Assembly (NCBI GenBank): GCA_023666125.1
Contig: JAMPCN010000004.1
Coordinates: forward strand, 1-64,000
Length of the DNA: 64,000 nt
Direction of reading: 5' to 3'
DNA from: Bacillus sp. (in: firmicutes)
GTDB lineage: Bacteria; Bacillota; Clostridia; Lachnospirales; Lachnospiraceae
A program made the position numbers and the translations under genes. The notes beneath the pieces were generated by a model. That model did no database searches. It was not told the DNA's origin and saw nothing but the letters and a program-made list of their open reading frames with translations. Shown in pieces: positions 37,407 through 46,212 of the stretch (position 1 is its first letter; the number at the start of each line of letters is the position of its first letter).

Positions 37407-37927
37407 CCGCCGCTCCTCTCTCCGTCCACATCTTTTTGCTTTTTATGAACCTTGCGGAAAACAAATAATTTCTGCCCGAAGAAATTCATGATGATAAAAA
37501 ATCCCATGCCGAGTATCAACGCTATATTTTCTACGATATCCTGGTGTTCCATGTCCAGCATCATCGCTATCTTATCTATGATACCCCCGGGCTTTAACGA
37601 TAGCACGTTTGTCACAAGCGGTTTTGCCACGCTAAAGGCTACGAGATAGCAGACGATAATATTGATGGCAAACCGCCATGGCAGCATCTTATCCCGCTCT
37701 TTTCCCTCTACCTTGAACGTCACTTTCGCATTGGCATGATAAGAAAAAATACTGCCGATGAGATAAGAAACCGCGCTGGAAAACCAATAATTCATATGCA
37801 CGATATTATATAGAATAAATATAATCACCCAGCCCATGAACGTATTAATAACGCCCACCATGCCGAAATGAATCACTTCCATGATAAAATCTTTATACTT
37901 TTCATAAAGCGTTTTCAGCTTTTTCAT
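37403..37927 (-). CDS. GtrA family membrane protein
   Basis: About 174 residues with four membrane helices. FGMVGVINTFMGWVIIFIL at the start of the first helix and SYLIGSIFSYHANAKVTF in the second are typical GtrA features. GtrA proteins are thought to help move polyprenyl-phosphate sugars across the membrane. The ATG at 37927 is preferred over one at 37942 because AGGAGA lies 7 bases upstream. It is first in the minus run 37927-33791 and overlaps the next gene by four bases. Confidence 0.88.
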   Translation of the reverse strand: MKKLKTLYEKYKDFIMEVIHFGMVGVINTFMGWVIIFILYNIVHMNYWFSSAVSYLIGSIFSYHANAKVTFKVEGKERDKMLPWRFAINIIVCYLVAFSVAKPLVTNVLSLKPGGIIDKIAMMLDMEHQDIVENIALILGMGFFIIMNFFGQKLFVFRKVHKKQKDVDGERSGG

Positions 37928-38005
37928 CTTCATTCTCCTCATAAAACAGCCCGCTTCGATAGCGCCATGCGCTCCAACCGCCCATTTTGCAGTTAAAATA
38001 GGATA

Positions 38006-38034
38006 TTTCCAAAACCGGCAGATTCCTGTATAAT
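38006..38034 (+). promoter_or_regulatory. possible promoter of the VOC gene
   Basis: TTTCCA, 17 bases, perfect TATAAT (38029-38034). It faces the minus-strand gtrA promoter, so the two would fire towards each other. Confidence 0.45.
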
Positions 38035-38069
38035 ATCTGTATCACAACCGTGAAACCTGTACTCTATCT

Positions 38070-38098
38070 AATATACACAATATCAAAGCATTTATCAA
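38070..38098 (-). promoter_or_regulatory. promoter of the gtrA run
   Basis: Minus strand TTGATA (38093-38098), 17 bases, TATATT (38070-38075), with a TGn extension. Confidence 0.6.
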
Positions 38099-38132
38099 TA
38101 AGGGAAACAGTAAAAGACCGGGGGAATATTCT

Positions 38133-38531
38133 ATGCCGACACTGAAAGTGCATCATATTGGCTATCTTGTAAAAAAAATAAATAAGGCAGTCCAAAGCTT
38201 TGAGGCTTTAGGCTACCGGGTACTGCAAAGCACAATATATGACGATATTCGCAAAGTCCATATCTGTTTTATGCAAAAAGACGGATATTGTATTGAATTA
38301 GTCTCTCCTGCGGCAGAGGACTCTGTTGTATCGGGGCTGATGAAAAAATACAAGAACAGCCCCTATCACATCTGCTATGAAACAAACGCTTTTGATAAGG
38401 ACTATCAGACGCTCCTTACAAACGGCTTTACCGCCGTTGATACGCCCACTCCCGCCCCTGCGCTGCAGGACAGGGAGGTCGCTTTCTTAATAAGCCCTGT
38501 TTTAGGGATGATTGAATTATTGAGAGGATGA
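38133..38531 (+). CDS. VOC (glyoxalase/epimerase) family protein
   Basis: 132 residues with two beta-alpha-beta-beta-beta units. VHHIGYLVKKINKAVQSF supplies the N-terminal metal His, CIELVSPA the Glu of the first half, and PYHICYETN the His of the second half; GMIELL ends the fold. It resembles methylmalonyl-CoA epimerase-type VOC proteins. SD GGGGGA lies 9 bases before the ATG. It converges on an acyl carrier protein gene with a single base between, so an acyl thioester substrate is possible but unproven. Confidence 0.8.
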   Translation: MPTLKVHHIGYLVKKINKAVQSFEALGYRVLQSTIYDDIRKVHICFMQKDGYCIELVSPAAEDSVVSGLMKKYKNSPYHICYETNAFDKDYQTLLTNGFTAVDTPTPAPALQDREVAFLISPVLGMIELLRG

Positions 38532-38532
38532 A

Positions 38533-38775
38533 TCATCCCATATGGCTTATAATGATATCGGCCATTTCGCCTACATTTTTCATGGATACGACCTGTCCCA
38601 TATTGAATTTTACGCCGAACTCCTGCTCAACGGCTGCAATCAGGTTAATATGTTCCAAAGAATCCCATTCTTCAATATCGTCAGCCGTTGTCGCATCGTT
38701 CACCGTAATCGTATCATCATCAAAAACATCCTGAAATACTTCGTTTAATTTTTCAAATACTTCTTCTCTGCTCAT
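38533..38775 (-). CDS. acyl carrier protein
   Basis: About 80 residues, acidic, four-helix ACP pattern. EEWDSLEHINLI carries the phosphopantetheine-attachment Ser in DSL. The start at 38775 (MSREEVFEKL) is chosen because AAAGGA lies upstream and the predicted transcript would begin only about three bases before an alternative ATG at 38820. This is a stand-alone ACP among acyltransferase and SGNH genes, not a fatty-acid-synthesis operon, and it may deliver acyl groups to an MBOAT as DltC does to DltB. That role is inferred. Confidence 0.88.
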   Translation of the reverse strand: MSREEVFEKLNEVFQDVFDDDTITVNDATTADDIEEWDSLEHINLIAAVEQEFGVKFNMGQVVSMKNVGEMADIIISHMG

Positions 38776-38829
38776 TTTACCGTAATCCTTTCCGGTCTCG
38801 CCATTATCCTGTGAAACCATCCGTTCTTT

Positions 38830-38858
38830 ATTGTATCGGATTTCGGCTCATTCCGCAA
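38830..38858 (-). promoter_or_regulatory. promoter of the acyl carrier protein gene
   Basis: Minus strand TTGCGG (38853-38858), 17 bases, TACAAT (38830-38835), starting right after the upstream SGNH gene's stop. Confidence 0.5.
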
Positions 38859-38864
38859 CCGATT

Positions 38865-39980
38865 TTACTCTTCCGGATAAAAATCTGATTTAATCAACCG
38901 GATGGCATATTCCACATATCTGCGCCTGCCCTCTGATGTCAGATGGATGCCGTCCTCTAAACAATCGTCCGCCGAATATGCGTCGATGCCGCTCTCTTCG
39001 ATGGCATTATAGAATAGAGCGCCGTCCTCCTTATGCTGGTTCGCGACATAACCGCATACTCTCGCATAGTCAATCAGCTTTCCATAACCGTTATCATAGG
39101 TATAGCCATCACCCATAAATGTCTCCCCATTAAAGAACTGGCAGTAATGCGGTCCAATTATCAGAAAATGGGCATTCGGATATGCGTCGTGCAAAAGCGT
39201 AATAGCCGTATCTAAAGCTCCCGCGTAAGTATGTTCACTGCCCTCATTTCTGGTTTCACCGTTTTCCAGATAATAATTCTGCGGAATCTTCGCCAGAAAA
39301 TCATTGACGCCATATTCGATTACAAAATAATCCGTCTTGGAAAAATCGCAGGTTTTCAAAATTTCTCCCGCTTTATACGGATCGAAAAGAGACGTATCAA
39401 TCTTTCCTAAAATCGCATAGACAACCCCTAAGAGACAACGGGAATCCCATTTATCGAAATCAGCCGTTTCTCCGGGTGCAAGAGCCGCCGTCGTGCCGCC
39501 CATCGACATGTTATAGACATTGGCGTTGCAGGCGTCGCTTATCAGGGCGGCAATGCCGTCATATTCCCGCACATGGTCCAACAAACTGTCTCCCATAAAA
39601 ACAATCTGCATATCGTATTCCTTACCGTCATTCGCATTGTCAGGCACAGTCTGTTCTTCACTCTGTGCAGACTGTGCCTCCTGCTTCTGCTCCGTCTCTT
39701 TTGCTGTCTTTTCCACGGCATTCATAAAAGAACTCTCCTGCGGCGTCGTTACGCTTTCTGAATCGGTTTGCTCGGTCTTAGTCTCGTCTTTCGCCAATTC
39801 TAACGCCTGTAACGTCTGCCGATTGGCCTCTTCCAGGGCAAGCCTTTCCTTTTCCACCTTTAACTGCGCCTGTCCGTAAGCTATCTCTATGATTGCCAGA
39901 ATACAAAAGCCAATCATTACGGCAAATAAGGCCGCTCTTCCATTCATATGAAAATTTTTTCTATTTTTTTTCTGCTGCAT
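38865..39980 (-). CDS. membrane-anchored SGNH/GDSL hydrolase
   Basis: 371 residues: one membrane helix (about 13-33), a Glu/Gln/Lys/Thr-rich stalk (about 38-120) and an extracellular SGNH domain. Block I is FMGDSLLDHV with Ser, block III is EYGVNDFL, and block V is EDGIHLTSEG with Asp and His. All catalytic positions are present. It likely acts on surface carbohydrate esters or completes acyl transfer. SD AAGGTG lies shortly before the ATG. The ACP gene follows in the same direction but has its own promoter. Confidence 0.88.
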   Translation of the reverse strand: MQQKKNRKNFHMNGRAALFAVMIGFCILAIIEIAYGQAQLKVEKERLALEEANRQTLQALELAKDETKTEQTDSESVTTPQESSFMNAVEKTAKETEQKQEAQSAQSEEQTVPDNANDGKEYDMQIVFMGDSLLDHVREYDGIAALISDACNANVYNMSMGGTTAALAPGETADFDKWDSRCLLGVVYAILGKIDTSLFDPYKAGEILKTCDFSKTDYFVIEYGVNDFLAKIPQNYYLENGETRNEGSEHTYAGALDTAITLLHDAYPNAHFLIIGPHYCQFFNGETFMGDGYTYDNGYGKLIDYARVCGYVANQHKEDGALFYNAIEESGIDAYSADDCLEDGIHLTSEGRRRYVEYAIRLIKSDFYPEE

Positions 39981-40006
39981 AATTCACCACACCTTTCGTT
40001 ACCATC

Positions 40007-40015
40007 ACTATACCA
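40007..40015 (-). promoter_or_regulatory. possible extended -10 of the SGNH gene at 39980
   Basis: Minus strand TGG-TATAGT without a convincing -35, about 27 bases upstream of the start. Confidence 0.35.
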
Positions 40016-40112
40016 TATTTTTCCGCCTGTGGGCGTTTTTCTTTTAAATATTAAAAAAACCTTTCGTTTTTCTTAATAATCTCTCCAAAATCGCAATTAT
40101 TTCATTCAAAAC

Positions 40113-40142
40113 TTGTAACTTCACCCTTTTATAGTATATAAT
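40113..40142 (+). promoter_or_regulatory. promoter of the 599-residue membrane protein gene
   Basis: TTGTAA (40113-40118), 18 bases, TATAAT (40137-40142), about 45 bases before the start. Confidence 0.5.
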
Positions 40143-40187
40143 AATAAAACTATAAATATGTACGAATGATAGAAAGGATGGTCAGAA

Positions 40188-41987
40188 ATGCCATTTGCCA
40201 GACGAAGTTCCCAATTAAAGCATCTGTCTTTTTCCACTGAAAAAGAACATGGATTTTTATACCGCCATGCGGATGTCTTCCTTTTCTTTCTCTTCCTGGC
40301 CGCATTTTACGCCTTTCTTTTATATTATATAAAACCTGTTGACGGCATCAATGACGATTTCGGCATGTACAGTATGCTCTCCGGCGCCTATTTGGGCGAA
40401 CCGGACGCTCATGTATTATTTTTTCTGTATCCGCTCTCCTGGCTTCTATGCTGCCTTTATAAGATAAACAGCGCGATTCCCTGGTACGGCCTTTTTCAAC
40501 ACGGCGTTCATATCATCTGTATCTGGCTGTTATACCATAGAATGCTGCAACTCCAAAAAAAACATTTTCAGTCCGATTCCGTTATCCTGCCGTCACTGGG
40601 GATTCTTACGGTTTTATTTTTTATCGTGGATTTTAATATCATCAGCGAGGCGCAGTATACGACAACCGCCGGCTTTTGCGCTGCCACGGCGTTATTTTAT
40701 TTTATCACGACCAAATCGGACGAAAGCCCTGCCGCATTTTTAAAAGGAAACATCCCCACATTTATTCTGGCCTGGCTTACTTTCAGTATGCGCCAGAATG
40801 TCCTGTACATGCTGCTGCCGATAGCCGGTCTATTATGGCTTTCCAAATGGCTCTTATCCAACCAGCGTTTTTACGCCGACTATATGCTGAAACTGTTTTC
40901 CTTTGTCGGCATCCTGTTTCTTGGCATGGGGATTTTGTATGGCGTCCATATGATTGCCTATTCCGAAGAGGAATGGTCCGATTTTATGAAAATCAATCAT
41001 TACAGGGAACGTGTCGGCGATTTTTATACATGGCCGGAATATGATGAATGCTCCTATGAACTGACCGCTCTTGGCATCGACGAGGAGGCTTATAGCTATA
41101 TGCGGGGCGGCGCGCCCCATGTCGGTTATCAGATGAGCGTAGAAGACTGGGAACATATGTATCAAATTGCCAAGGACTGCTATCATGCGCGCACACCGCT
41201 TATCTCCAGGCTGCAAAACATTGCCGTCGGCACATTGAGCGTCTTTTTATATCAGGACGGTATGCAGCCGCTGAATTTATGCACCGCCGTTTTGCTCCTG
41301 TTTACGCTTTGCTGCATTCTTTACCGTAAGAATACCATCGCGCTTGCCGTCTATCTGCTTTATCTTGCCGGGCGGATGGTGACATGGGGATATCTTTTAT
41401 ATGAGGGGCGGTTCCCGAAACGAATCATACAGCCGCTTATCGTCACCGATGTCATCGTTTTATGCGGCATCCTGACCGCATTTAACCTGATAAAGATTAA
41501 CCGGAAAGTTTGTTTTGCATTTATATTGCCGTGCATCATTGTGCTGTCTGCATTCTCCGTTTACTGCACCAAAACCAATATTGACTCCTCTTATCATGTG
41601 AACCGGGCCGTATGGGAAGATTTAAAGGAATACTGCTATGAACATCCGGACAATTTCTATATCTGGACTTATGACAGCGGTACGCTGGATAACTACTGCG
41701 AATCACCGTTTGATACGACGTTGGACGCCTACCAGAATTTCTTCTATACCAACTGGGGTGTTGCTTGCAATCCCAACAGCCGGAAAAAACTGGCAAATCA
41801 CGGTATCGGGGAATTTGGTGAAGACCTCGTCCAAAGCCGCAATGTTTATTTTATCTTTAAAGAAGGACTCTATTACCGTGAGCATCCTGTCATCATGTAC
41901 TTTCGGCATACATACAATGTCAAATGCGAATTAGCCGACACCTTTAACGCCGGGGGAAATGCTTATGAGGTATATCAGCTTCGTTAA
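40188..41987 (+). CDS. polytopic membrane protein, GT-C-like, function unknown
   Basis: 599 residues with roughly eleven membrane helices and a C-terminal extracellular domain (about 470-599). The first large loop has DGINDDFGMYSMLSG, an Asp-pair motif in the position used by GT-C transferases (compare DDYGYS in the DUF6056-like protein). I do not recognise a named family. AAGGA lies 11 bases before the ATG. The polyprenyl-phosphate glycosyltransferase gene converges on it six bases away, which would make a plausible donor-acceptor enzyme pair. Confidence 0.65.
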   Translation: MPFARRSSQLKHLSFSTEKEHGFLYRHADVFLFFLFLAAFYAFLLYYIKPVDGINDDFGMYSMLSGAYLGEPDAHVLFFLYPLSWLLCCLYKINSAIPWYGLFQHGVHIICIWLLYHRMLQLQKKHFQSDSVILPSLGILTVLFFIVDFNIISEAQYTTTAGFCAATALFYFITTKSDESPAAFLKGNIPTFILAWLTFSMRQNVLYMLLPIAGLLWLSKWLLSNQRFYADYMLKLFSFVGILFLGMGILYGVHMIAYSEEEWSDFMKINHYRERVGDFYTWPEYDECSYELTALGIDEEAYSYMRGGAPHVGYQMSVEDWEHMYQIAKDCYHARTPLISRLQNIAVGTLSVFLYQDGMQPLNLCTAVLLLFTLCCILYRKNTIALAVYLLYLAGRMVTWGYLLYEGRFPKRIIQPLIVTDVIVLCGILTAFNLIKINRKVCFAFILPCIIVLSAFSVYCTKTNIDSSYHVNRAVWEDLKEYCYEHPDNFYIWTYDSGTLDNYCESPFDTTLDAYQNFFYTNWGVACNPNSRKKLANHGIGEFGEDLVQSRNVYFIFKEGLYYREHPVIMYFRHTYNVKCELADTFNAGGNAYEVYQLR

Positions 41988-41992
41988 TCATC

Positions 41993-42925
41993 CTATTTTT
42001 TAGTTACGTTGCGCATCACCAGCGCATAACGGTATTCAAAATCTCTCCGGTTTTTTAACGCCATATTGGATAAAATCAAGCCGGCAAAAAATGACTGTAC
42101 CGCCGCTAATGCGATAAATCCGCAGCAAAACAGGGTCGGGAACCGCAGCACCAGCCCCGTCTCAATATAGGAAATCAAAATCGGAATAAACATGGCAACC
42201 GCCAGCGCCGCCAAAATAACCGCAAACGAGCAGAAAAAACCAAGAGGTTTATAATCCCGGTACAGTTTTACAATCGTATGCAAAACCTTAAATCCGTCGG
42301 AAAACGTATTCAGCTTCGATTCACTTCCCTCCGGCCGGTCTCTGTAATCCACAATGACATTTTCAATCTGCAAATTGTTATAAACCGCATGTATTGTCAT
42401 TTCCGTTTCAATCTCAAATCCTGTGGAAAGCACCGGAAATGTTTTGACAAATCCATAACTGAACGCCCTGTATCCCGTCATAATATCCTTAATATTACAA
42501 TGAAACAGCTTATTGATACTGCTGCGGACAATACTGTTTCCAAAATTATGAAAAGGTCTCTTATTCTCCGTAAAATATGTCGATGAAAGCCTGTCACCCA
42601 CTACCATATCCGCATTGTGGCACAATACCTTATCCGCCATTTCCCTTGCATACTCCATCGGATATGTATCATCCCCGTCTACCATGATATAACATTCCGC
42701 TTCTATCTCACGGAACATACGGCGGATAACATTTCCCTTGCCCTGCATATACTCGTACCGTATCTGCGCGCCTGCTTCCTTCGCGCACTCCACCGTACGG
42801 TCTTTGGAATTATTATCATATACATAAATAACCGCCTCCGGCAAAGCCGCTTTTGCGTCTCTTACCACTTTGGCAATCGTCTTTTCTTCATTATAACAAG
42901 GAATCAGAACCGCAATTTTGTCCAT
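41993..42925 (-). CDS. polyprenyl-phosphate glycosyltransferase, DPM1/GtrB-like GT2
   Basis: 310 residues. Cytoplasmic GT2 domain (1-225) with AVLIPCYNEEKTI, VYDNNSKDRT and VDGDDTYPME (DxD-type metal site), plus FRAFSYG-like acceptor region (MTGYRAFSYGF), then two C-terminal membrane helices (about 232-255 and 265-290). Enzymes of this type make undecaprenyl-phosphate sugars for use outside the cell by GT-C enzymes. The specific sugar is not readable. It is a single-gene unit on the minus strand. Confidence 0.9.
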   Translation of the reverse strand: MDKIAVLIPCYNEEKTIAKVVRDAKAALPEAVIYVYDNNSKDRTVECAKEAGAQIRYEYMQGKGNVIRRMFREIEAECYIMVDGDDTYPMEYAREMADKVLCHNADMVVGDRLSSTYFTENKRPFHNFGNSIVRSSINKLFHCNIKDIMTGYRAFSYGFVKTFPVLSTGFEIETEMTIHAVYNNLQIENVIVDYRDRPEGSESKLNTFSDGFKVLHTIVKLYRDYKPLGFFCSFAVILAALAVAMFIPILISYIETGLVLRFPTLFCCGFIALAAVQSFFAGLILSNMALKNRRDFEYRYALVMRNVTKK

Positions 42926-43046
42926 TTTATAACCATGCCTTTCCCTTAGCCTGTGACCCGCAAAAACTTATTTTCACGTTACTATCATCATATCATAAAA
43001 TATTTTTATTCTCTACCCTGAATCCCAACAAATTTATCGGTCTTTG

Positions 43047-44576
43047 CTAAAATCCCTGATAAATAAATTCCGCCGCGCTGTATTCCGGTCCGTAACAGCC
43101 AAACAAAATAACGGCAAATAACAGCGCATACCAGATAAACCATCTGACCGGCAGCTTTTTCTCCGCAATTTTATCACGCACCGAGCCGCTCTGCTGCAGG
43201 CACGATACCATAAGCAATACCAGCAAAGAAACAACGGCAATTACCAGCTCGACCGCATCAAGGCCAAGCTGCGTCAGCGCGCCGTTCCATAAAATGTCGG
43301 GATTCCAAGCCGTCACCGCACCTTTTAACATGGCAAGCGCATCACCGACGGAATCCGCCCGGAAAAATAAGTCTCCGATACATACCAGCAAAAATGTTCT
43401 AACCATACGGACGCCTCCAATAACTTTGCCTTTTGCATTGATATGCGCCCTTTCCATAAGTCTTGCACAGGGAGGCTCCAACAATTCCTCCATTACAATA
43501 TAAAACCAGTGCAAAAGCCCCGAACCAATAACATATTTCCATTCCCCGCCATGCCATACGCCTACCGTAAACCATAACACAAACATTCCGGCAAATGTGG
43601 CGTACTGCTTTCCTCTTTTCTTTCCGAATTTCTGCTTCCATGACTTATTTAATCCGGTAAAAAAGCGGGAACGTAAAAGCGGATAAAATACATACTCTTT
43701 CATCCAGACGCCAAGCGTAATGTGCCATCTTCTCCAATATTCCGCCACGCTCTTAGCAAAAAACGGCGTTTTAAAATTCTCCGGAAGCGTAAGCCCCAGA
43801 CTCTCCGACATTCCCAAAACAATATCCATACAGCCGGAAAAGTCCGTATACAGTTGAAAGGCATAGCAGATAGTCGCAACCCAGATGTATGCGCCCGGAT
43901 ATTCCTGATACTGCCCGTATACGGTATCGACAAGCTGACGCAGTCTCTCCGCAATGACTAACTTCTTAAACAGCCCCCACAGCATCCGCTGCATACCTCT
44001 TGTCACTTTATGATAATCAAAGGTATGCGCCGTAAAAAACTGTTCCCCGCATTCCCTGTATTGTAAAATCGGTCCGGAAATCATCACCGGAAAATACATG
44101 CCGTACAAGGCCAGCTTCGCCGGATTCGGCTGCGGTTTGGCTATGCCATAATAGGCATCTATCACATATCCCAACAAAGAAAACGTATAAAAGGAAACCC
44201 CGAGCGGAACCGGAAAGTGAAACCTGTGCAGAACAGACTCGGAAGCGCCGAAAAATCCGGCAATGCCGTTGACCGTATAAATACCGAAGTTAATATATTT
44301 TAAAATAAATAAAATACCCAGATTTATCATAAGCGTTATTGCTAACGCCTTTTTTTTTCTTTTCTCATCTTCCGTTTTCGTCATTATCCGTATGCCAAAA
44401 TAACTGACGCCTACCGAAACAAGCGGATATAAAATCAGAACGCCGTTATCGGTAAGAAGATAATAGGCAATGCTGCAAAGCAGTAAAAAAGCCCACTGCC
44501 AGCGTTTTGGAATACTGTAATATATGATTAAAATACCTGCAAAAAAGCATAAAAAATAAAAAGAGGTAATACCCAT
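43047..44576 (-). CDS. MBOAT family membrane O-acyltransferase (second of three)
   Basis: About 509 residues, multiple membrane helices. YWRRWHITLGVWMKEYVF and WHGGEWKYVIGSGLLHW are the conserved MBOAT segments with the two His. It differs clearly from the other two MBOATs in this window (no PLGGNR motif), suggesting another substrate. No SGNH partner lies immediately beside it. The ATG at 44576 is used; a GTG at 44582 is an equally placed alternative because AGGGG and AGGTG overlap this region. Confidence 0.9.
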   Translation of the reverse strand: MGITSFYFLCFFAGILIIYYSIPKRWQWAFLLLCSIAYYLLTDNGVLILYPLVSVGVSYFGIRIMTKTEDEKRKKKALAITLMINLGILFILKYINFGIYTVNGIAGFFGASESVLHRFHFPVPLGVSFYTFSLLGYVIDAYYGIAKPQPNPAKLALYGMYFPVMISGPILQYRECGEQFFTAHTFDYHKVTRGMQRMLWGLFKKLVIAERLRQLVDTVYGQYQEYPGAYIWVATICYAFQLYTDFSGCMDIVLGMSESLGLTLPENFKTPFFAKSVAEYWRRWHITLGVWMKEYVFYPLLRSRFFTGLNKSWKQKFGKKRGKQYATFAGMFVLWFTVGVWHGGEWKYVIGSGLLHWFYIVMEELLEPPCARLMERAHINAKGKVIGGVRMVRTFLLVCIGDLFFRADSVGDALAMLKGAVTAWNPDILWNGALTQLGLDAVELVIAVVSLLVLLMVSCLQQSGSVRDKIAEKKLPVRWFIWYALLFAVILFGCYGPEYSAAEFIYQGF

Positions 44577-44606
44577 TTTCACCTGTTCCCCTGATAATTT
44601 TCTATT

Positions 44607-44636
44607 ATCTTATCACATTTATCCCCTGCGTGTCCA
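44607..44636 (-). promoter_or_regulatory. promoter of the second MBOAT gene
   Basis: Minus strand TGGACA (44631-44636), 18 bases, TAAGAT (44607-44612), with a TGn extension. Confidence 0.5.
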
Positions 44637-44738
44637 CCAAGCGGCTGTGAAAGAGGTATATTTCTTAATTATTTCTTAATAACAGATATTTTATGTTCTA
44701 TCCTTTCCAATTTGTGGTAAACTTTTAATGGTACAGGC

Positions 44739-44744
44739 TATAAT
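44739..44744 (+). promoter_or_regulatory. possible -10 of the third MBOAT gene
   Basis: TATAAT 24 bases before the start at 44769; no good -35 at normal spacing. Confidence 0.3.
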
Positions 44745-44768
44745 ACATAATTAGGAAAGAGGCTTGCC

Positions 44769-46199
44769 ATGCTTTTTAATTCGATAGCTTTCGGTATTTT
44801 TATCATTGTAGTATTTCTTTTATATTATATGGTTCCGCATAAATACAGATGGGGGTTTTTATTGCTTTCCAGCTATGTTTTCTATATGAATCTGCATCTG
44901 TGGTATGGCATTTTACTCTTTTTGACAACGCTTTTAACCTATTTGCTCGCCCTGTCGTTTGAAAAAGCACGTTCTGACAGGCAAAAAAAGCGCAATCTTT
45001 TACTCGGCATTGTACCGCTTGTCGGTATTCTTGTCTTTTTTAAAACGGCAAATCCCGTCGTTGCCCGGATAAATGACATGATTGCAGCCGGAAGACTGTC
45101 CATGCAGCCTTTTACCATGACCATACTTCTTCCTGCCGGCGTTTCCTTTTATTTTTTCCAGTCCATGGGCTATCTGATTGACGTTTACCATGGCAAAATA
45201 CATGCGGAAAAACATTTCGGCTATTATGCGCTCTTTGTCTCCTTTTTTCCGCAGCTTCTGGCCGGCCCTATCGGCAGGGCGGACGCTCTTTTGCCACAGT
45301 TTAAAAAGGAACGTCCTTTCCGCTATGAAAATGTCACTTACGGCTTAAAATTAATGGCGTGGGGCTATTATAAAAAATTAGTCATTGCCGACGTCTTTGC
45401 CATCACTGTCAATCAATTATACGATAATGTACATGCTTATGTAGGACTTGCTTTCATTGTCGTCACCGTTATGTTCGCTATTGAAATTTACTGCGACTTC
45501 TCCGGTTATTCCGATATTGCTATCGGCTGTGCCAAATTATTCGGCATCGATTTAATGACCAATTTCAAGAGTCCGTACTTTTCTTTTTCCATCAAGGAAT
45601 TCTGGAGCCGCTGGCATATTTCTCTTTCCTCTTGGTTTAGGGATTATGTTTATATTCCTTTAGGCGGTAACAGAGTGCCGAAACTGCGCCATTTTCTCAA
45701 TCTGCTGATTACGTTTTTAATCAGCGGTTTCTGGCATGGCAGTACGCTTACTTATATCGTGTGGGGCGGTCTTCACGGCCTGTTACAAATCGCAGAAACC
45801 ATCATATGGCCCAAAGGCCAAAAACATAAAAAGCATTTCTGGCAGCTTCCCGTTACCTTTATTATATTATGCTTTACCTGGATTTTTTTCCGCGCAAACA
45901 ACATAGAGGACGCCATGTGGGTTATTTCGCGTCTGTTCTGGGATGCTTCCCGTCCGCTTAATTATTTAAAAACTGCCATGATTTGCCTGGATTTATCGTT
46001 TACCCAGATGATAGGCATGGGCTTATCCGTACTGATTCTTGCCATTTACGATATTCTTTCTCTTAAGTATGACGTAATCAAGGAATTTTCCAAGCAGATA
46101 TGCCTCGTCAGATGGCCCGTGTATATTCTGCTGTTAGTTATCATTGCACTGTTTGCGCCGAAAGGCATTGCTACGGAATTTATCTATTTCCAGTTTTAA
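44769..46199 (+). CDS. MBOAT family membrane O-acyltransferase (third of three)
   Basis: 476 residues, AlgI-like from the start (MLFNSIAFGIFIIVVFLLYY). Conserved segments are FWSRWHISLSSWFRDYVYI, PLGGNRVPK and WHGSTLTYIVWGGLHG with the two His. Many membrane helices. SD GAGG 6 bases before the ATG. A DltD-like gene follows after 13 bases with a strong SD, so the two form a transfer pair similar to the pair at 27.5-30.1 kb but on the opposite strand. Confidence 0.92.
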   Translation: MLFNSIAFGIFIIVVFLLYYMVPHKYRWGFLLLSSYVFYMNLHLWYGILLFLTTLLTYLLALSFEKARSDRQKKRNLLLGIVPLVGILVFFKTANPVVARINDMIAAGRLSMQPFTMTILLPAGVSFYFFQSMGYLIDVYHGKIHAEKHFGYYALFVSFFPQLLAGPIGRADALLPQFKKERPFRYENVTYGLKLMAWGYYKKLVIADVFAITVNQLYDNVHAYVGLAFIVVTVMFAIEIYCDFSGYSDIAIGCAKLFGIDLMTNFKSPYFSFSIKEFWSRWHISLSSWFRDYVYIPLGGNRVPKLRHFLNLLITFLISGFWHGSTLTYIVWGGLHGLLQIAETIIWPKGQKHKKHFWQLPVTFIILCFTWIFFRANNIEDAMWVISRLFWDASRPLNYLKTAMICLDLSFTQMIGMGLSVLILAIYDILSLKYDVIKEFSKQICLVRWPVYILLLVIIALFAPKGIATEFIYFQF

Positions 46200-46212
46200 C
46201 GGAGGAATTACT

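Noticed and set aside
40023..40044. Small GC hairpin followed by TTTTTCTTTT
   Set aside because: The stem is only four base pairs and no plus-strand gene ends nearby.
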